This document shows positions 34,379 to 44,542 of a stretch of DNA of 64,000 bases, piece after piece (within the stretch, counting starts at the first letter, position 1; every line of letters begins with the position of its first letter). The notes beneath the pieces were generated by a model. That model was given only the letters and a program-made list of their open reading frames with translations, did no database searches and was not told where the DNA came from. Made by a program: the position numbers and the translations under genes. The stretch is from NCBI GenBank assembly GCA_910577575.1, contig CAJTOG010000005.1:1-64000 (forward strand). Direction: 5' to 3'. The DNA comes from an uncultured Ruminococcus sp. (GTDB taxonomy: Bacteria > Bacillota > Clostridia > Oscillospirales > Ruminococcaceae).

Positions 34379-35113
34379 ATGAATGACAATAACGAAAACT
34401 CTATGACATCTCATCTGTTCACTCATAGAGAAGAAGAATTTCAATATGCACCGTTTGACCGTGAAATGTCATTTTATGAAAGTATATGTTCCGGAAATAT
34501 GGAACTTGTTAAAATATATTTCCAGCCTTTATTCTGTGAGGGATGCGGTACTCTAAGCAAAGACCCCCTTCAGAATCTGAAATATCATTTTACTATATCA
34601 ACAGCACTCATAGCAAGATATTGTGTAAACAGCGGAATGACTCCCGAAGAATCCTACAGCCTGAGCGACATATACATCATGAAATCTGATGAAGCCATAA
34701 CAGAAGACGAAATCCGTTCCATTCACTATAAAATGATTGAAAATTACACAAGGCAGATGAAACGAATAAGAAGTGAAAATGTTTATTCAAAAAGAATAGT
34801 TCTTGCCATGGATTATATCAGTAAGCATCTGCACAGCCGTATAAAAATCAAAGAAACTGCTGAATATCTGAAAATAAGTCCGGCATATCTTTCAAGAGCT
34901 TTCAAATCTGAAACGGGTATGACTTTTACTGAATACATCAACCGCAAAAAAATTGAAGAAGCCGCAGGACTTCTTCAATATTCTCAATATACAGACCTAG
35001 AAATAAGTAATCTTTTCTGTTTTAGCTCACAAAGCTATTTCATAAAAATTTTCAGAAAATATATGGGTATGACACCAAGCGAATACAAAAAGAATTACAG
35101 ATTTTCAGGTTGA
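34379..35113 (+). CDS. AraC-family transcriptional regulator
   Basis: 244 residues. The C-terminal ~100 residues carry two helix-turn-helix units: IKIKETAEYLKISPAYLSRAFK and the second ending FSSQSYFIKIFRKYMGMTPSEYKKN, the classical AraC signature. The N-terminal ~135 residues are helical, not the usual cupin sugar-binding fold, and include NLKYHFTISTALIARYCVNSG, resembling the YSIRK-type or two-component AraC regulators of Firmicutes. CAGGAGG precedes the ATG. Located directly downstream of the glucanase gene, so it is a candidate regulator of it; this is positional inference only. Confidence 0.9.
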   Translation: MNDNNENSMTSHLFTHREEEFQYAPFDREMSFYESICSGNMELVKIYFQPLFCEGCGTLSKDPLQNLKYHFTISTALIARYCVNSGMTPEESYSLSDIYIMKSDEAITEDEIRSIHYKMIENYTRQMKRIRSENVYSKRIVLAMDYISKHLHSRIKIKETAEYLKISPAYLSRAFKSETGMTFTEYINRKKIEEAAGLLQYSQYTDLEISNLFCFSSQSYFIKIFRKYMGMTPSEYKKNYRFSG

Positions 35114-35125
35114 TTTATTCAATCA

Positions 35126-38002
35126 TTAAACTGATTCAATTTGAATATTACGTTTTGAAGCTGAAAGTACTTCCTTTGAACCGATTATACAACAATTGCC
35201 CTGATTTTTCAAAGATTGAACAGCAGAAAATAAATCTTCATATGTCAGCGACAACATACGTCTGCGGATTTTTTCTCTCTCTTCAAAACTTATTCCTCTG
35301 AAATAAATCACATCAGCAGCCGAACCGTATTCGCTGTCAGAAATAAGCGGCTCGTTTTTTGCAATACTGCTTATTATATACGAGCTTATATCAGGTTTTT
35401 CGTTACAATATTTTTCAAGAAATTCTGCTGAATCCTTAAAAACATCAAGTGTTTTGTCAGGTGAAGGGTCACGGAATGAATAGAAAGCAGTTTCACCAAG
35501 TTCATTAACTACCGCTCCTGTTCCATAAGCTCCGCCCTTTACTCTTACTTCATTCCAGAGATATTCATAAGTAAGAATAGTGGAAAGCACATTCCATACA
35601 GCTTTATCAGAGTTCATTTCGGAAAGTACAGCTCCCGAATATGATACACCCGCAGGAATAACAATTCCCTGACATTCCGGAATATCCATATTCAAAGCAC
35701 TGATATTCATTGAATCAGTCATGCATTTTTCACCATCAGGAAAAACATTCAGCAATTCATTAAGAATAACCGCATCAACTGAGGTAATGCTTGCCGTAAG
35801 ACGAGATTTACAGAAAATACGTTCTGAAAGAATTTCGATATTTCTGATAAGCTCCGGAATTTTTTCATCTGACTGTTGCATTAACGCATGAAGTATCTTA
35901 TATGCTTCAAATCCGCATATAAATTCATTCACAGCAGATTCCGCAGACATTCTGCTTTTTGCACGTCTGATTGCAAAACGATGACCTTCCGCAATTATAT
36001 TCTGCTTCATTTCTTCATCGTCCTGCATCAATAATTCTTTTATCAGTTCAGGATTATTATAGACTGTTTCAGTGATTATTTCACCTGCAAGCTTAAATGC
36101 ATCCAAAAGATTTCTTTCAAGAAAACTCATTTTCACAATAAAGAAAGTTTTGCAGATTTCCGGTGATTCAGCCTTTCCGATTGCTGTTATATCAGTACAG
36201 AAACTTCCTAAAATTCCGGTTATTTTCTGCTGAAGTTCTGCACCCGTACTTTGTTTCGTAGGAAGTTCAGCAATAATCCTCTCTATAAAAGAAACTGTTT
36301 CAAGTTCCTGACGGTTAAAATCCGATATATCAAAATAAAGATTAACTGATATGATACCCTTATTTTTTGCAGGATGATGCAGAATTTTTATACCATTGCA
36401 GACTTCTTCCGTAGTTTTGAATTCAATAGGATTTTCACTGACTTCTGAAAGCGGAAGTATCGGAAGTTTTGCTATATTCTCAGGTGTATCAGGTATTTCC
36501 TGCCATTTGTCAAGCACATTGTTAAGTTCAATAAGCTCGGATTTTTCTTCAGCGTTCATTGAAGCAAGTTCATTTTCAAGACGTTCCTGTTCTTTCTTTC
36601 TCTGCTCTTCCCCGTAGGTATGGGACGGAAGCATATACAGCAAAGCCCTATGATTTTCATCAAGAAGCCAGTCCGAAAGAAGATTTTCAAAATATCCTGT
36701 ATCAATTTTTTCACGCAAAAATTCAAATACATTTTCTGCATCAATATATTTCAGAGGATTTCCTCCGTAAAGCCATGATGACATTGCATCAATACAGCGT
36801 GTAAGTCCTTTCGGTTCTTCCGATTCTTTGAAACGGAATTCACAGCGATTTATTGATGCAGAAAGAATATCTCCATCAATTCCATTTTCAGTTAAATCTT
36901 TTACTGCTGATTTCACTGCATCAAGAATTTTTCCGCCGTCTTTTCTGTCAATATTATTAATTTTCAGTATACCGAATGGTTGTGCTATATCCTTAGAAAA
37001 GACAAGTTCCATATCACGGCATAAACCTGTATCAAGAATAGCACGTTTCAACGGTGCGTCATTTGAACCTGCCAATGCTTCACACAAAATATCATACGCA
37101 AAAATTTTTTCACGTTCCTCCCATGAGGCAAGAACTTTTCCGACTGTCAGATAAGCACGGCTTTCTTTCGTCTCGTCGGAGGAAATTTCATAATATTCTG
37201 TTTCCTCTGTTGAATCAATAGAATTCTGAAAAGGTATTTCCGGAATCTGACTGCTTTTTTCATATTCACAAAGGTAACTGTCTATCAGTTCAAGAACTGC
37301 ATCAATATCAATATTTCCATCAAGATAAATATATGAATTTGATGGATGATAAAAACGTCTGTGAGTGTCAACAAACTGTTTATAGGTAAGCTCAGGTATA
37401 GCTTCGGGAAGTCCGCCGTATTCAAATCTGTAACAGCTTTCTGGAAAAAGCATACCCATAATTTTCGATTCAATACGCTCATGAACAGATGAAACAACAC
37501 CTTTCATTTCATTGAAAACAACACCTTTATAAACAGGTGTATCATCAGTTTTCCTGTATTCAGTATGATGACCTTCCTGATAGAAAATACATGGATTTGT
37601 ATAAATTTCAGGTTTAAAAACTGCATCAAGATAAACTCTTGTAAGGTTCATGAAATCGGTATTATTACGGCTTGAAATCGGAAACATAGTCTTGTCGGGG
37701 AAAGTCATGGCATTAAGAAAAGTATTCATTGAACTTTTGAGCATATACAGAAAAGGTTCTTTAACAGGATAATTTTCTGAACCGCCGAGAACAGAATGTT
37801 CAAGAATATGGAAAACACCAGTGTCATCTTCTGGTACTGTCTTGAATGAAACCGAAAAAAGTTTGTTTTCTTCATTATTGTTCAGCCATGCAAGTCTTGC
37901 ACCTGTTTTTTCATGGCACATTTCAATCAGTTCAGCTTCAAGCGATTTAACAGACTGAATATTTACAACTTCAAATCCGCATATTTTATCATTAACCTTC
38001 AT
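35126..38002 (-). CDS. M16C-family metallopeptidase (presequence protease-like)
   Basis: 958 residues, the length of the one-chain PreP/Cym1 group. The inverted zinc motif HxxEH is at residues 65-69 (FHILEHSVLGGSENYPVKEPF), with the distal glutamate expected in NEMKGVVSSVHER. The C-terminal half contains VKGGAYGTGAVVNE, the R/Y substrate-binding motif of M16 enzymes. No signal peptide, so cytoplasmic; degrades unfolded peptides of moderate length. CGGAG precedes the ATG. It follows the dockerin gene by 17 nt and seems to close the operon that starts at 44493. Confidence 0.93.
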   Translation of the reverse strand: MKVNDKICGFEVVNIQSVKSLEAELIEMCHEKTGARLAWLNNNEENKLFSVSFKTVPEDDTGVFHILEHSVLGGSENYPVKEPFLYMLKSSMNTFLNAMTFPDKTMFPISSRNNTDFMNLTRVYLDAVFKPEIYTNPCIFYQEGHHTEYRKTDDTPVYKGVVFNEMKGVVSSVHERIESKIMGMLFPESCYRFEYGGLPEAIPELTYKQFVDTHRRFYHPSNSYIYLDGNIDIDAVLELIDSYLCEYEKSSQIPEIPFQNSIDSTEETEYYEISSDETKESRAYLTVGKVLASWEEREKIFAYDILCEALAGSNDAPLKRAILDTGLCRDMELVFSKDIAQPFGILKINNIDRKDGGKILDAVKSAVKDLTENGIDGDILSASINRCEFRFKESEEPKGLTRCIDAMSSWLYGGNPLKYIDAENVFEFLREKIDTGYFENLLSDWLLDENHRALLYMLPSHTYGEEQRKKEQERLENELASMNAEEKSELIELNNVLDKWQEIPDTPENIAKLPILPLSEVSENPIEFKTTEEVCNGIKILHHPAKNKGIISVNLYFDISDFNRQELETVSFIERIIAELPTKQSTGAELQQKITGILGSFCTDITAIGKAESPEICKTFFIVKMSFLERNLLDAFKLAGEIITETVYNNPELIKELLMQDDEEMKQNIIAEGHRFAIRRAKSRMSAESAVNEFICGFEAYKILHALMQQSDEKIPELIRNIEILSERIFCKSRLTASITSVDAVILNELLNVFPDGEKCMTDSMNISALNMDIPECQGIVIPAGVSYSGAVLSEMNSDKAVWNVLSTILTYEYLWNEVRVKGGAYGTGAVVNELGETAFYSFRDPSPDKTLDVFKDSAEFLEKYCNEKPDISSYIISSIAKNEPLISDSEYGSAADVIYFRGISFEEREKIRRRMLSLTYEDLFSAVQSLKNQGNCCIIGSKEVLSASKRNIQIESV

Positions 38003-38019
38003 AAATCACACTCCGTAAA

Positions 38020-38895
38020 TTATTTTGCTGACATAAACTTTTCAAATGAATCTTCACCGCCTGTTGATGCATAAGAATAATATTCAAGTATATTTGAAGC
38101 ATCAGTTGCATCAATAAAAGAATCTTTATCAGTATCTGCTTCCAGTTTCTGTTTTTCAGTAAATGAATATTCCCCGCTGGTTGAAAGCAGTGAATATTCA
38201 GCAAGTACATCGGAAGCATCAGAAGCATTGACCATACCGTCTCTGTTCAGGTCACCCATAGCAACATCATCAAGATGAACAGCTATAGTTTTTGTTGTTC
38301 CGCTCTGAGAAGTAATATCCCATTCATTCTTCGAAAATTCATCATCAACAGTAAATGTATAATTATATTTTATATAGCTGTCCGGATTATCATTACCATC
38401 AGGTACTGTAACCTCATCAGTAAAAGCAGTTGATTTAATATCATATTTTCCGCCTTTAAGTGCGACACTTACAGTATATGTTCGATAATCTGATTCAGTG
38501 TTATCTCTTCCTTCAACAGCGAATGAATAAAATTCTCCGCCCTTGAGATTTGCTATATAATATGGCTCATCTGTAACTTCCGGAGAATCAAAAGTTATTG
38601 CAACATCCGCAGTGACATTCTCCGGAATATTTACTATTATTTCACCGTTGACATCATTTTCATCAAATTCATCATAAACAGGCTTTAAAGACTGTTCTGA
38701 TGAGGAAACTGATTTAGTTGTCACTGTAATTTCAGTTGTTGTTGTCTGTGGTAAAGTTGTTTCCGCTTTCATATTATTATCCGTAATAATATCATTAACC
38801 TGTATTCTGTCAGAATCCGCATAAGCTTTAAACTGTGCAGGAACTGCTGTTAAAACAAGTACAGTCGCAATGGCCATTATTTTAAAATACTTCAT
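38020..38895 (-). CDS. Secreted dockerin protein with novel N-terminal region
   Basis: 291 residues. Signal peptide (MKYFKIMAIATVLVLTAVPAQFKAYA), Thr/Ser-rich stretch, then about 150 residues of beta-rich sequence (VTADVAITFDSPEVTDE, YYIANLKGGEFYSFAVEG) matching no family I recognise. The C terminus is a type I dockerin (~205-280): two calcium loops, DLNRDGMVNASD and DTDKDSFIDATD. It therefore binds a cohesin and is displayed on the cell surface or cellulosome. It sits between the AlgJ/AlgX-like gene and the M16 peptidase gene. No catalytic residues can be identified; a non-enzymatic surface role is possible. Confidence 0.85.
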   Translation of the reverse strand: MKYFKIMAIATVLVLTAVPAQFKAYADSDRIQVNDIITDNNMKAETTLPQTTTTEITVTTKSVSSSEQSLKPVYDEFDENDVNGEIIVNIPENVTADVAITFDSPEVTDEPYYIANLKGGEFYSFAVEGRDNTESDYRTYTVSVALKGGKYDIKSTAFTDEVTVPDGNDNPDSYIKYNYTFTVDDEFSKNEWDITSQSGTTKTIAVHLDDVAMGDLNRDGMVNASDASDVLAEYSLLSTSGEYSFTEKQKLEADTDKDSFIDATDASNILEYYSYASTGGEDSFEKFMSAK

Positions 38896-38906
38896 AAATT
38901 CTACCT

Positions 38907-40313
38907 CTAATCTTTATAAGTAACAGCTTTTCCGTCAGAATTAACAACTGTCACTCTTATATTGTCAATTATATTTTTATCTGATATATAAAGAGAAAAT
39001 CCGTTCGCACTGCGTTCTCCCTCATACTTAAGCAGTTTATCTTCAAAACAGTTAAAGGCTTCATAAACAATGCCATTGGATTCAATATAAATACTATGAC
39101 TCTCACCTGAAAAAGCTTCATCAGGAAGAACTCCATAGATATGAATAAATCCGCCTGTTTCCTCTGTTTTTATAATGATTTCATCATCAGAAAATTCAGA
39201 AGAAATACCTGATATATCTGCAACAGGTGCATTCATAACAGGAGCATACTTCTGCAAATCACCTAAATTTCTTTCGACAATTTCAAGTATAACTGTTTTT
39301 CCGTCAATATTATCAAGACGATAAGGAACAGCCCTTGAAAATTCTGCTGTACCGAAACATTCTGCCATATACGGCAAAATTGCTTCTCCGTATGAATCAC
39401 GGAACATAAGCAGACGGCCTTCTGAATTTTCGTTCAATGTATTGATTGTTATATCATCAAGACCACGCAAACGTCCCTGATATGTGTATGCAAACTGATA
39501 ATCATTATATATCTGTGTATCCTTCGCCTTTTCAGCAGGATAAATCATCTCAGCAAGGTCACCCAGCCTGTCGTTTCTTGTATACCATCCTGTTCCAGCA
39601 CTGCACGGCTCTGAACCAATTTTCTCCATTATTGCCGTATGACCTACATATGCACCGAAATTGTTCCAGTGGGTATCAGTTTTATGATACAACGAAACAT
39701 TTTGTTCTTTTTCAAGCAATATATATTTCATATCGAGAAGCACGGATTTCATGTCAAGATAAAAGCTATCATCTGAAAGCTCCACCGAAAGGAGTTCATA
39801 GTTTCCATTCTTATCAACAGGAATATAATTAAAAGGCATATTTTCAGGATAAATTGAATTTTTATTCGGAGCTGAAAAAAATATGAACTCTGCATTATTC
39901 TTTTTGCAATAATCATTAATCATGCGTAGATTATGAGATATATTACTAACCTCACGCTCATTCAGAGTATTTATATTCAAAAAATCGTCAGTTGTTTCGC
40001 CATAATAAAGCCAGCCATCTTTTCCGGATATAACATCACTGTTCGGAGAAGTTCCCATAAGAGTTGATTTAATTCGCCCATCAGCATTTACAAGCTCCTG
40101 ACGAAATGCGAAATGTTCAGAAAACCATGTATCAAACTCATCGAAAAACTCAAAATTTATTTCTCCGTCTTCTGTTTTAACGGACGGAAAAGCTGAAATG
40201 TCTCTTTTTTCCCTTGATGAATCTGACCTGAAAAACGGCATACATACTGCCGGAATAATGCATATACCGATAAACGCAGCACAATAGGCTCTATAAATAT
40301 TTTGTTTTTTCAT
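38907..40313 (-). CDS. AlgJ/AlgX-like SGNH acetyltransferase (DHHW family)
   Basis: 468 residues. One N-terminal membrane segment (YCAAFIGICIIPAVCMPFF) then an extracytoplasmic SGNH-type domain. The motif KTDTHWNNFGAY gives the Asp and His of the catalytic triad, and LMFRDSYGEAILPY has the nucleophile serine. Proteins of this type transfer acetyl groups, received through a partner MBOAT channel, to extracellular polysaccharide. The MBOAT gene lies directly upstream (11 nt), so the pair probably O-acetylates a wall polymer or exopolysaccharide. AGGGGG before the ATG. Confidence 0.85.
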   Translation of the reverse strand: MKKQNIYRAYCAAFIGICIIPAVCMPFFRSDSSREKRDISAFPSVKTEDGEINFEFFDEFDTWFSEHFAFRQELVNADGRIKSTLMGTSPNSDVISGKDGWLYYGETTDDFLNINTLNEREVSNISHNLRMINDYCKKNNAEFIFFSAPNKNSIYPENMPFNYIPVDKNGNYELLSVELSDDSFYLDMKSVLLDMKYILLEKEQNVSLYHKTDTHWNNFGAYVGHTAIMEKIGSEPCSAGTGWYTRNDRLGDLAEMIYPAEKAKDTQIYNDYQFAYTYQGRLRGLDDITINTLNENSEGRLLMFRDSYGEAILPYMAECFGTAEFSRAVPYRLDNIDGKTVILEIVERNLGDLQKYAPVMNAPVADISGISSEFSDDEIIIKTEETGGFIHIYGVLPDEAFSGESHSIYIESNGIVYEAFNCFEDKLLKYEGERSANGFSLYISDKNIIDNIRVTVVNSDGKAVTYKD

Positions 40314-40324
40314 TTAACTGCCCC

Positions 40325-41728
40325 CTAAAATCTGAAATATATGAACGGATTGTAAGAGGCCGACGAAAGCGTTATTATACAAAGTCCGAGTAAAACAAGT
40401 GATATAACATAAGTACAGGCTTCATAAGTTTTTACTTTTCTCTTTATTCCTGCTTTCTTCCTTATATTATGCATAACAGGCATTGAAAATACTATAGCAA
40501 GTATAAGCATAATCAGATACATGGGAGTAATCTGGCTCATAAACATAGCAGTACTTTCAGAGTTTCCTAAACCATAAAACATATGCTTTATAAATTCAAA
40601 CGCTGATGAAAGATTATCTGCCCTGAAAAATACAAACGCAAGAACTGTAACAAATAATGCGTAAATATGCCTGAATGGTTTCAGCCACTTTTCCGTATTG
40701 ATTATTCTATATGATTCAAGCATCATAAATGCACCATTAATCAATCCCCACACTATAAAATTCAGACTTGCACCATGCCATAAGCCCGTACAGAAAAATA
40801 CTGCAAGTTTATTGAACGCTGTCCGAACTTTGCCCTTTCTGTTTCCGCCGAGCGGTATATATAAATATTCCTTGAACCATGTTGAAACAGAAATATGCCA
40901 TCTTCTCCAGAATTCCTGAATGCTCTGTGAAATATACGGATAATTGAAATTCTCCTTGAATCTGAAACCGAACATCATACCAAGTCCGATAGCCATATCA
41001 CTGTAACCGCTGAAATCAAAATAAATCTGAAAAAGATACGATACAGCTCCGAGCCAAGAAAGAGGTACTGATAAATCTGCCGTATCAAGTCCATATACAT
41101 AATCGGCGGCTGCTGCCATAGTATTGGCAATCAAAAGTTTTTTAGAAAGACCGATTATAAAACGTCTTATTCCCTTAGCTGTCTGTTTCGGAGTATGTAT
41201 TCTGTGTTCAATCTGATTAACAAAATCATAATATTTAACAATGGGGCCTGCAACAAGCTGAGGGAAAAATGTGATATACAGAGCAAGCTTAAAATGACTT
41301 TTCTGTATATATTCAGGATTTTTATATGCATCAATAACATATGACATCGCCTGAAATGTATAGAAGGATATACCTATGGGAAGTGCTATATTCGGCACTG
41401 AAATACTGAGGAAAGGCAATCTGTTCAGCATTTCTGTTCCGAAGCCTGCATATTTGAAAATACCAAGCATAAGCAGGTTTGCTGTAACTGCACAGACAAG
41501 AACAGGTTTTCTATAATTATTTTCCTGTTTCATTGCACGTCCGAACCAATAATTCATCTCAATTGATATAAGCATCAGAATAAGTGCTTTAGGCTCGCCG
41601 TATGTATAAAATGCAAGACTGAATATCAACAAAAGCAGATTTTTAGCTGTTATTGATGGAATTATACGGTACAGGACATATACTGATGTCAGAAAAACAA
41701 ACAGGAATACGGGACTGCTGAAAACCAT
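40325..41728 (-). CDS. MBOAT acyltransferase (AlgI/DltB/PatA-like)
   Basis: 467 residues, about ten membrane segments. MBOAT landmarks: the conserved PQLVAGPIVKY, FDFSGYSDMAIGLGMMFGF, NFNYPYISQSIQEFWRRWHIS, WFKEYLYIPLGG and the catalytic histidine in TGLWHGASLNFIVWG. It passes acyl groups from cytoplasmic acyl-CoA across the membrane. The AlgJ/AlgX-like protein downstream is the expected acceptor enzyme; no dlt genes are nearby, so D-alanylation is unlikely. AAGGAGG before the ATG. Confidence 0.94.
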   Translation of the reverse strand: MVFSSPVFLFVFLTSVYVLYRIIPSITAKNLLLLIFSLAFYTYGEPKALILMLISIEMNYWFGRAMKQENNYRKPVLVCAVTANLLMLGIFKYAGFGTEMLNRLPFLSISVPNIALPIGISFYTFQAMSYVIDAYKNPEYIQKSHFKLALYITFFPQLVAGPIVKYYDFVNQIEHRIHTPKQTAKGIRRFIIGLSKKLLIANTMAAAADYVYGLDTADLSVPLSWLGAVSYLFQIYFDFSGYSDMAIGLGMMFGFRFKENFNYPYISQSIQEFWRRWHISVSTWFKEYLYIPLGGNRKGKVRTAFNKLAVFFCTGLWHGASLNFIVWGLINGAFMMLESYRIINTEKWLKPFRHIYALFVTVLAFVFFRADNLSSAFEFIKHMFYGLGNSESTAMFMSQITPMYLIMLILAIVFSMPVMHNIRKKAGIKRKVKTYEACTYVISLVLLGLCIITLSSASYNPFIYFRF

Positions 41729-41737
41729 GTATCCTCC

Positions 41738-42523
41738 TTAAACCGGAATATAGAATATGATTGATTTTACAGTATCGCCGTCATATTCAATATCAAGCTC
41801 ACTGTCTCCGTTATGATATATAACATAACCTCCGCTTTCTTCACCTGCTCCGTAAGCAGATTCAGCATCAGCCTTTGAACTTCCGATAGTTATTCCTGTT
41901 GATGTTGAATAATTGCTGTTTTTTATTTCAATCTGATATATATATTCTGCTCCGTCTATAACATAACAATTCAGTGTAAGACCATCATAAAAATATATTT
42001 TCTGGTCTGCACCGTTTGAAAGACAGCCCTGTGCGTACTGTACATCAAGAGCATCGCCAAGAGCCGAAATAATTTCACTTGCATCACTGTTAAGATTATC
42101 CATACTGAACTGAACAGTCTGCGATGCCGGAGGGTCTGTAGGAGCTTCTGTAGGCGGTTCTGTCTGTGGTTCATCAGCAGGAGAGTCAGTTATTGCTTCC
42201 GGCGGAACATCCGCAGGAACTCCATCTTCATTTTCTGCCATAGTTGTTTCAGAAGATTCATTTGCCGTAGTTTCAGTTTCTGTGGAAGTTTTTGATGTTA
42301 TTGAAGTTTCAGATGTCTTCTCTTTTTTATTATTTGTTTTTTCTGTTGTTTCTGTAGAAGTTTCCGTTGATACTTCAGATGCTCCTGATTCTTCTGTCTG
42401 ATTAGTAACCACAGGTAACTCAAGATTTATAGAACTTTCTTTAGTTTCATCATTTCCACATGAAACTGCTGTAATAGCACAAATTGCCGCAATCGCAAAA
42501 AGTGCTGAAATATTCCTCTTCAT
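41738..42523 (-). CDS. Lipoprotein with Thr/Glu/Pro-rich stalk
   Basis: 261 residues. Signal peptide with lipobox AVSC (Cys22), then a low-complexity stalk (~35-135) made of ETSTETTEK, SETSITSKTSTETETTANESS and PTEAPTDPP runs. A compact C-terminal domain of ~120 residues follows, containing TGITIGSSKADAESAYGAGEE. That string resembles the repeat unit of SmpA/BamE-like outer domains but I cannot assign it. Anchored on the outer membrane face by lipidation. Third member of the surface operon; GGAGG before the ATG. Confidence 0.85.
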   Translation of the reverse strand: MKRNISALFAIAAICAITAVSCGNDETKESSINLELPVVTNQTEESGASEVSTETSTETTEKTNNKKEKTSETSITSKTSTETETTANESSETTMAENEDGVPADVPPEAITDSPADEPQTEPPTEAPTDPPASQTVQFSMDNLNSDASEIISALGDALDVQYAQGCLSNGADQKIYFYDGLTLNCYVIDGAEYIYQIEIKNSNYSTSTGITIGSSKADAESAYGAGEESGGYVIYHNGDSELDIEYDGDTVKSIIFYIPV

Positions 42524-42561
42524 AATTTATTTCCTCCGTCTGTCTTTTTAAACGTTGATTA

Positions 42562-44493
42562 TTAATAAAATTTCGGATATACATACTTATACACTGTATA
42601 ATTCTTTGATTGAAGTACAGCATCAGAAACACCACAGTAACCGTTGCAGGCATCATAGTTAAGCCATGTTCCGTTTATATAAACCTGATTCCAGTAATGG
42701 TCTGATGTTTGATGACCTGTGCCGTAAACTATACGTGACTGATAACCTGCCTGTTTATAAAGCAAATCTGAAACTGCTGCAAAATAATAGCACACAACAA
42801 ATCGGTTATCCAATGAGTAATTTGCAAAATACGACCAGCCTTTTTCTTCTATCTGTGCAAGACTTCTTGTTGATTCGATAAGACTGTATTTGTTATGATT
42901 ATAAACATAGTTATAGATTACTGGTGCACTTGTACCTATTGAATCAATTATGCCCTTTGCACGATTCTGAACAGCTGAAAGCGGAACAGCACTTCCGTCT
43001 TCAGTAAGATTATATCCGCCGACTATCTTATTTGTTTCAAGTTTTCCGCTTGTTTCATTGAAATAATATTTTTTGCCGTCAATATCATTCCAACCTGTAA
43101 CCATTTCACCATTATTTCCGAAATAATACTTTCCGTCGTCCAGAGTCACCCAACCAAACTGCATAGTACCGTCTTCTGCAAAATAATATTTTTTACCGTC
43201 AATAAGAAGTCTTCCGGAAGTCATAACATTAGTTTCGGTATTAAAGAAATATTTTTTACCGTCTATTTCAGTAATACCCGAAACAGCTACGCCATCACTT
43301 CCAAAATAACACTTTCCGCTGCTGAAATCCACCCAACCGAACTGCATAGTTCCATCTTCAGCAAAATAGTATTTATTACCATCAATAAGAAGTCTGCCCT
43401 TGAGCATCTTTCCGCTTGTCTGGTCAAAATAATACTTATTTCCCTCAAATTCAGTAATGCCCTTAGCCATTTTTCCATCATCAGAAAAAAGATATTTTTC
43501 GTTTTCAATTTCAATCATACCAGTATACATAGTAAAATCATCGGAAAAATAATATTTGTCCTCACCGTCTTCAACTATACCTGAAACAAGTTTGCCATTT
43601 TCACCTGCATAGTAAGTTTTACCGTCCAAAGTCTGCAATCCTTTGAGAAGTACTCCCTTTTTGGTAAAAAGATATGTTGAACCGTCAATTTCAGTTATAC
43701 CTGATGCATAGGTTGCATCTTTATAGAAATATCTGATATTTTCATTTATATCAAGCCAGCCATACTGCATCTGTCCTGTTTCCTCACTGAAAAGATATTC
43801 AGCACCGCCAATACTTACAATACCTGTACACATTCCGTTTTCTTTGGTAATGTAATAATAATTTCCTTTTTCACTGAACAGTCCGAAAACAGGTTCAGCA
43901 CTTTCAGGATTATAATAATACTTTTTATCACCTAAATCAACCCAGCCTGTCCGGCATTTTCCTGATTCATCAAAAACATATACAGTATCATCTATTTTAA
44001 ATTCTCCTACCGCCAGATTACCTTCGGAATCAATATAATAAATGTCCTCATCAATCTTTGCAAATCCTTCTTCCGTAAGCACATCACCCTTATCTCCAAG
44101 AATAACCATATTGCCGTTTTCATTTTCATAAACACAATCTGAAAGTTTTCCTGTTTCTTCTTTTTCTATGTAATACTGTTTTCCGCAGTATTCAATCCAA
44201 CCATATACTGGCTTGCCTGTTTCGGGGTCATAGTATTTTCTTACACCGTTAACAGTTCTCCAGCCTGTTTTCTGAACACCGTTTTTTGAAAAAATATAAG
44301 TTTCACCGTCTATCTCCTGTTCACCGGTAACGGCAGTGCTGTTTTCATCATAGTAAAAAATTCTGCCGTTTTCATCAGTAATCCATTCAGAAGTATACTT
44401 GGTATCTTCTGCATAAACTGCTGGCGGAGCAACAGCTATAATACTTAAAGCTGCTGCAAATATACATATTAATGTCTTATTGTGTTTTTTCAT
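42562..44493 (-). CDS. Secreted cell-wall-binding-repeat protein with C-terminal transglutaminase-like domain
   Basis: 643 residues from ATG 44493 (AGGAGG upstream). Signal peptide ends near AVYAED. Residues ~30-520 are about 20-25 choline/glucan-binding type repeats: aromatic-glycine units such as GKKYYFAEDGTMQFGW and GITEIDGKKYFF. The last ~110 residues are a transglutaminase-like cysteine peptidase fold: Cys568 (FVVCYYFAAV), His599 (DHYWNQV) and Asp614 (NYDACNGY) form a complete triad. So a wall- or glucan-attached protein that may cross-link or cleave surface proteins. First gene of the operon reaching to 35126; promoter at 44543-44571. Confidence 0.92.
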   Translation of the reverse strand: MKKHNKTLICIFAAALSIIAVAPPAVYAEDTKYTSEWITDENGRIFYYDENSTAVTGEQEIDGETYIFSKNGVQKTGWRTVNGVRKYYDPETGKPVYGWIEYCGKQYYIEKEETGKLSDCVYENENGNMVILGDKGDVLTEEGFAKIDEDIYYIDSEGNLAVGEFKIDDTVYVFDESGKCRTGWVDLGDKKYYYNPESAEPVFGLFSEKGNYYYITKENGMCTGIVSIGGAEYLFSEETGQMQYGWLDINENIRYFYKDATYASGITEIDGSTYLFTKKGVLLKGLQTLDGKTYYAGENGKLVSGIVEDGEDKYYFSDDFTMYTGMIEIENEKYLFSDDGKMAKGITEFEGNKYYFDQTSGKMLKGRLLIDGNKYYFAEDGTMQFGWVDFSSGKCYFGSDGVAVSGITEIDGKKYFFNTETNVMTSGRLLIDGKKYYFAEDGTMQFGWVTLDDGKYYFGNNGEMVTGWNDIDGKKYYFNETSGKLETNKIVGGYNLTEDGSAVPLSAVQNRAKGIIDSIGTSAPVIYNYVYNHNKYSLIESTRSLAQIEEKGWSYFANYSLDNRFVVCYYFAAVSDLLYKQAGYQSRIVYGTGHQTSDHYWNQVYINGTWLNYDACNGYCGVSDAVLQSKNYTVYKYVYPKFY

Positions 44494-44542
44494 AAAAATC
44501 CTCCTGTTGTCATAACTCACCTTGAATTTTTGATATAAATTT

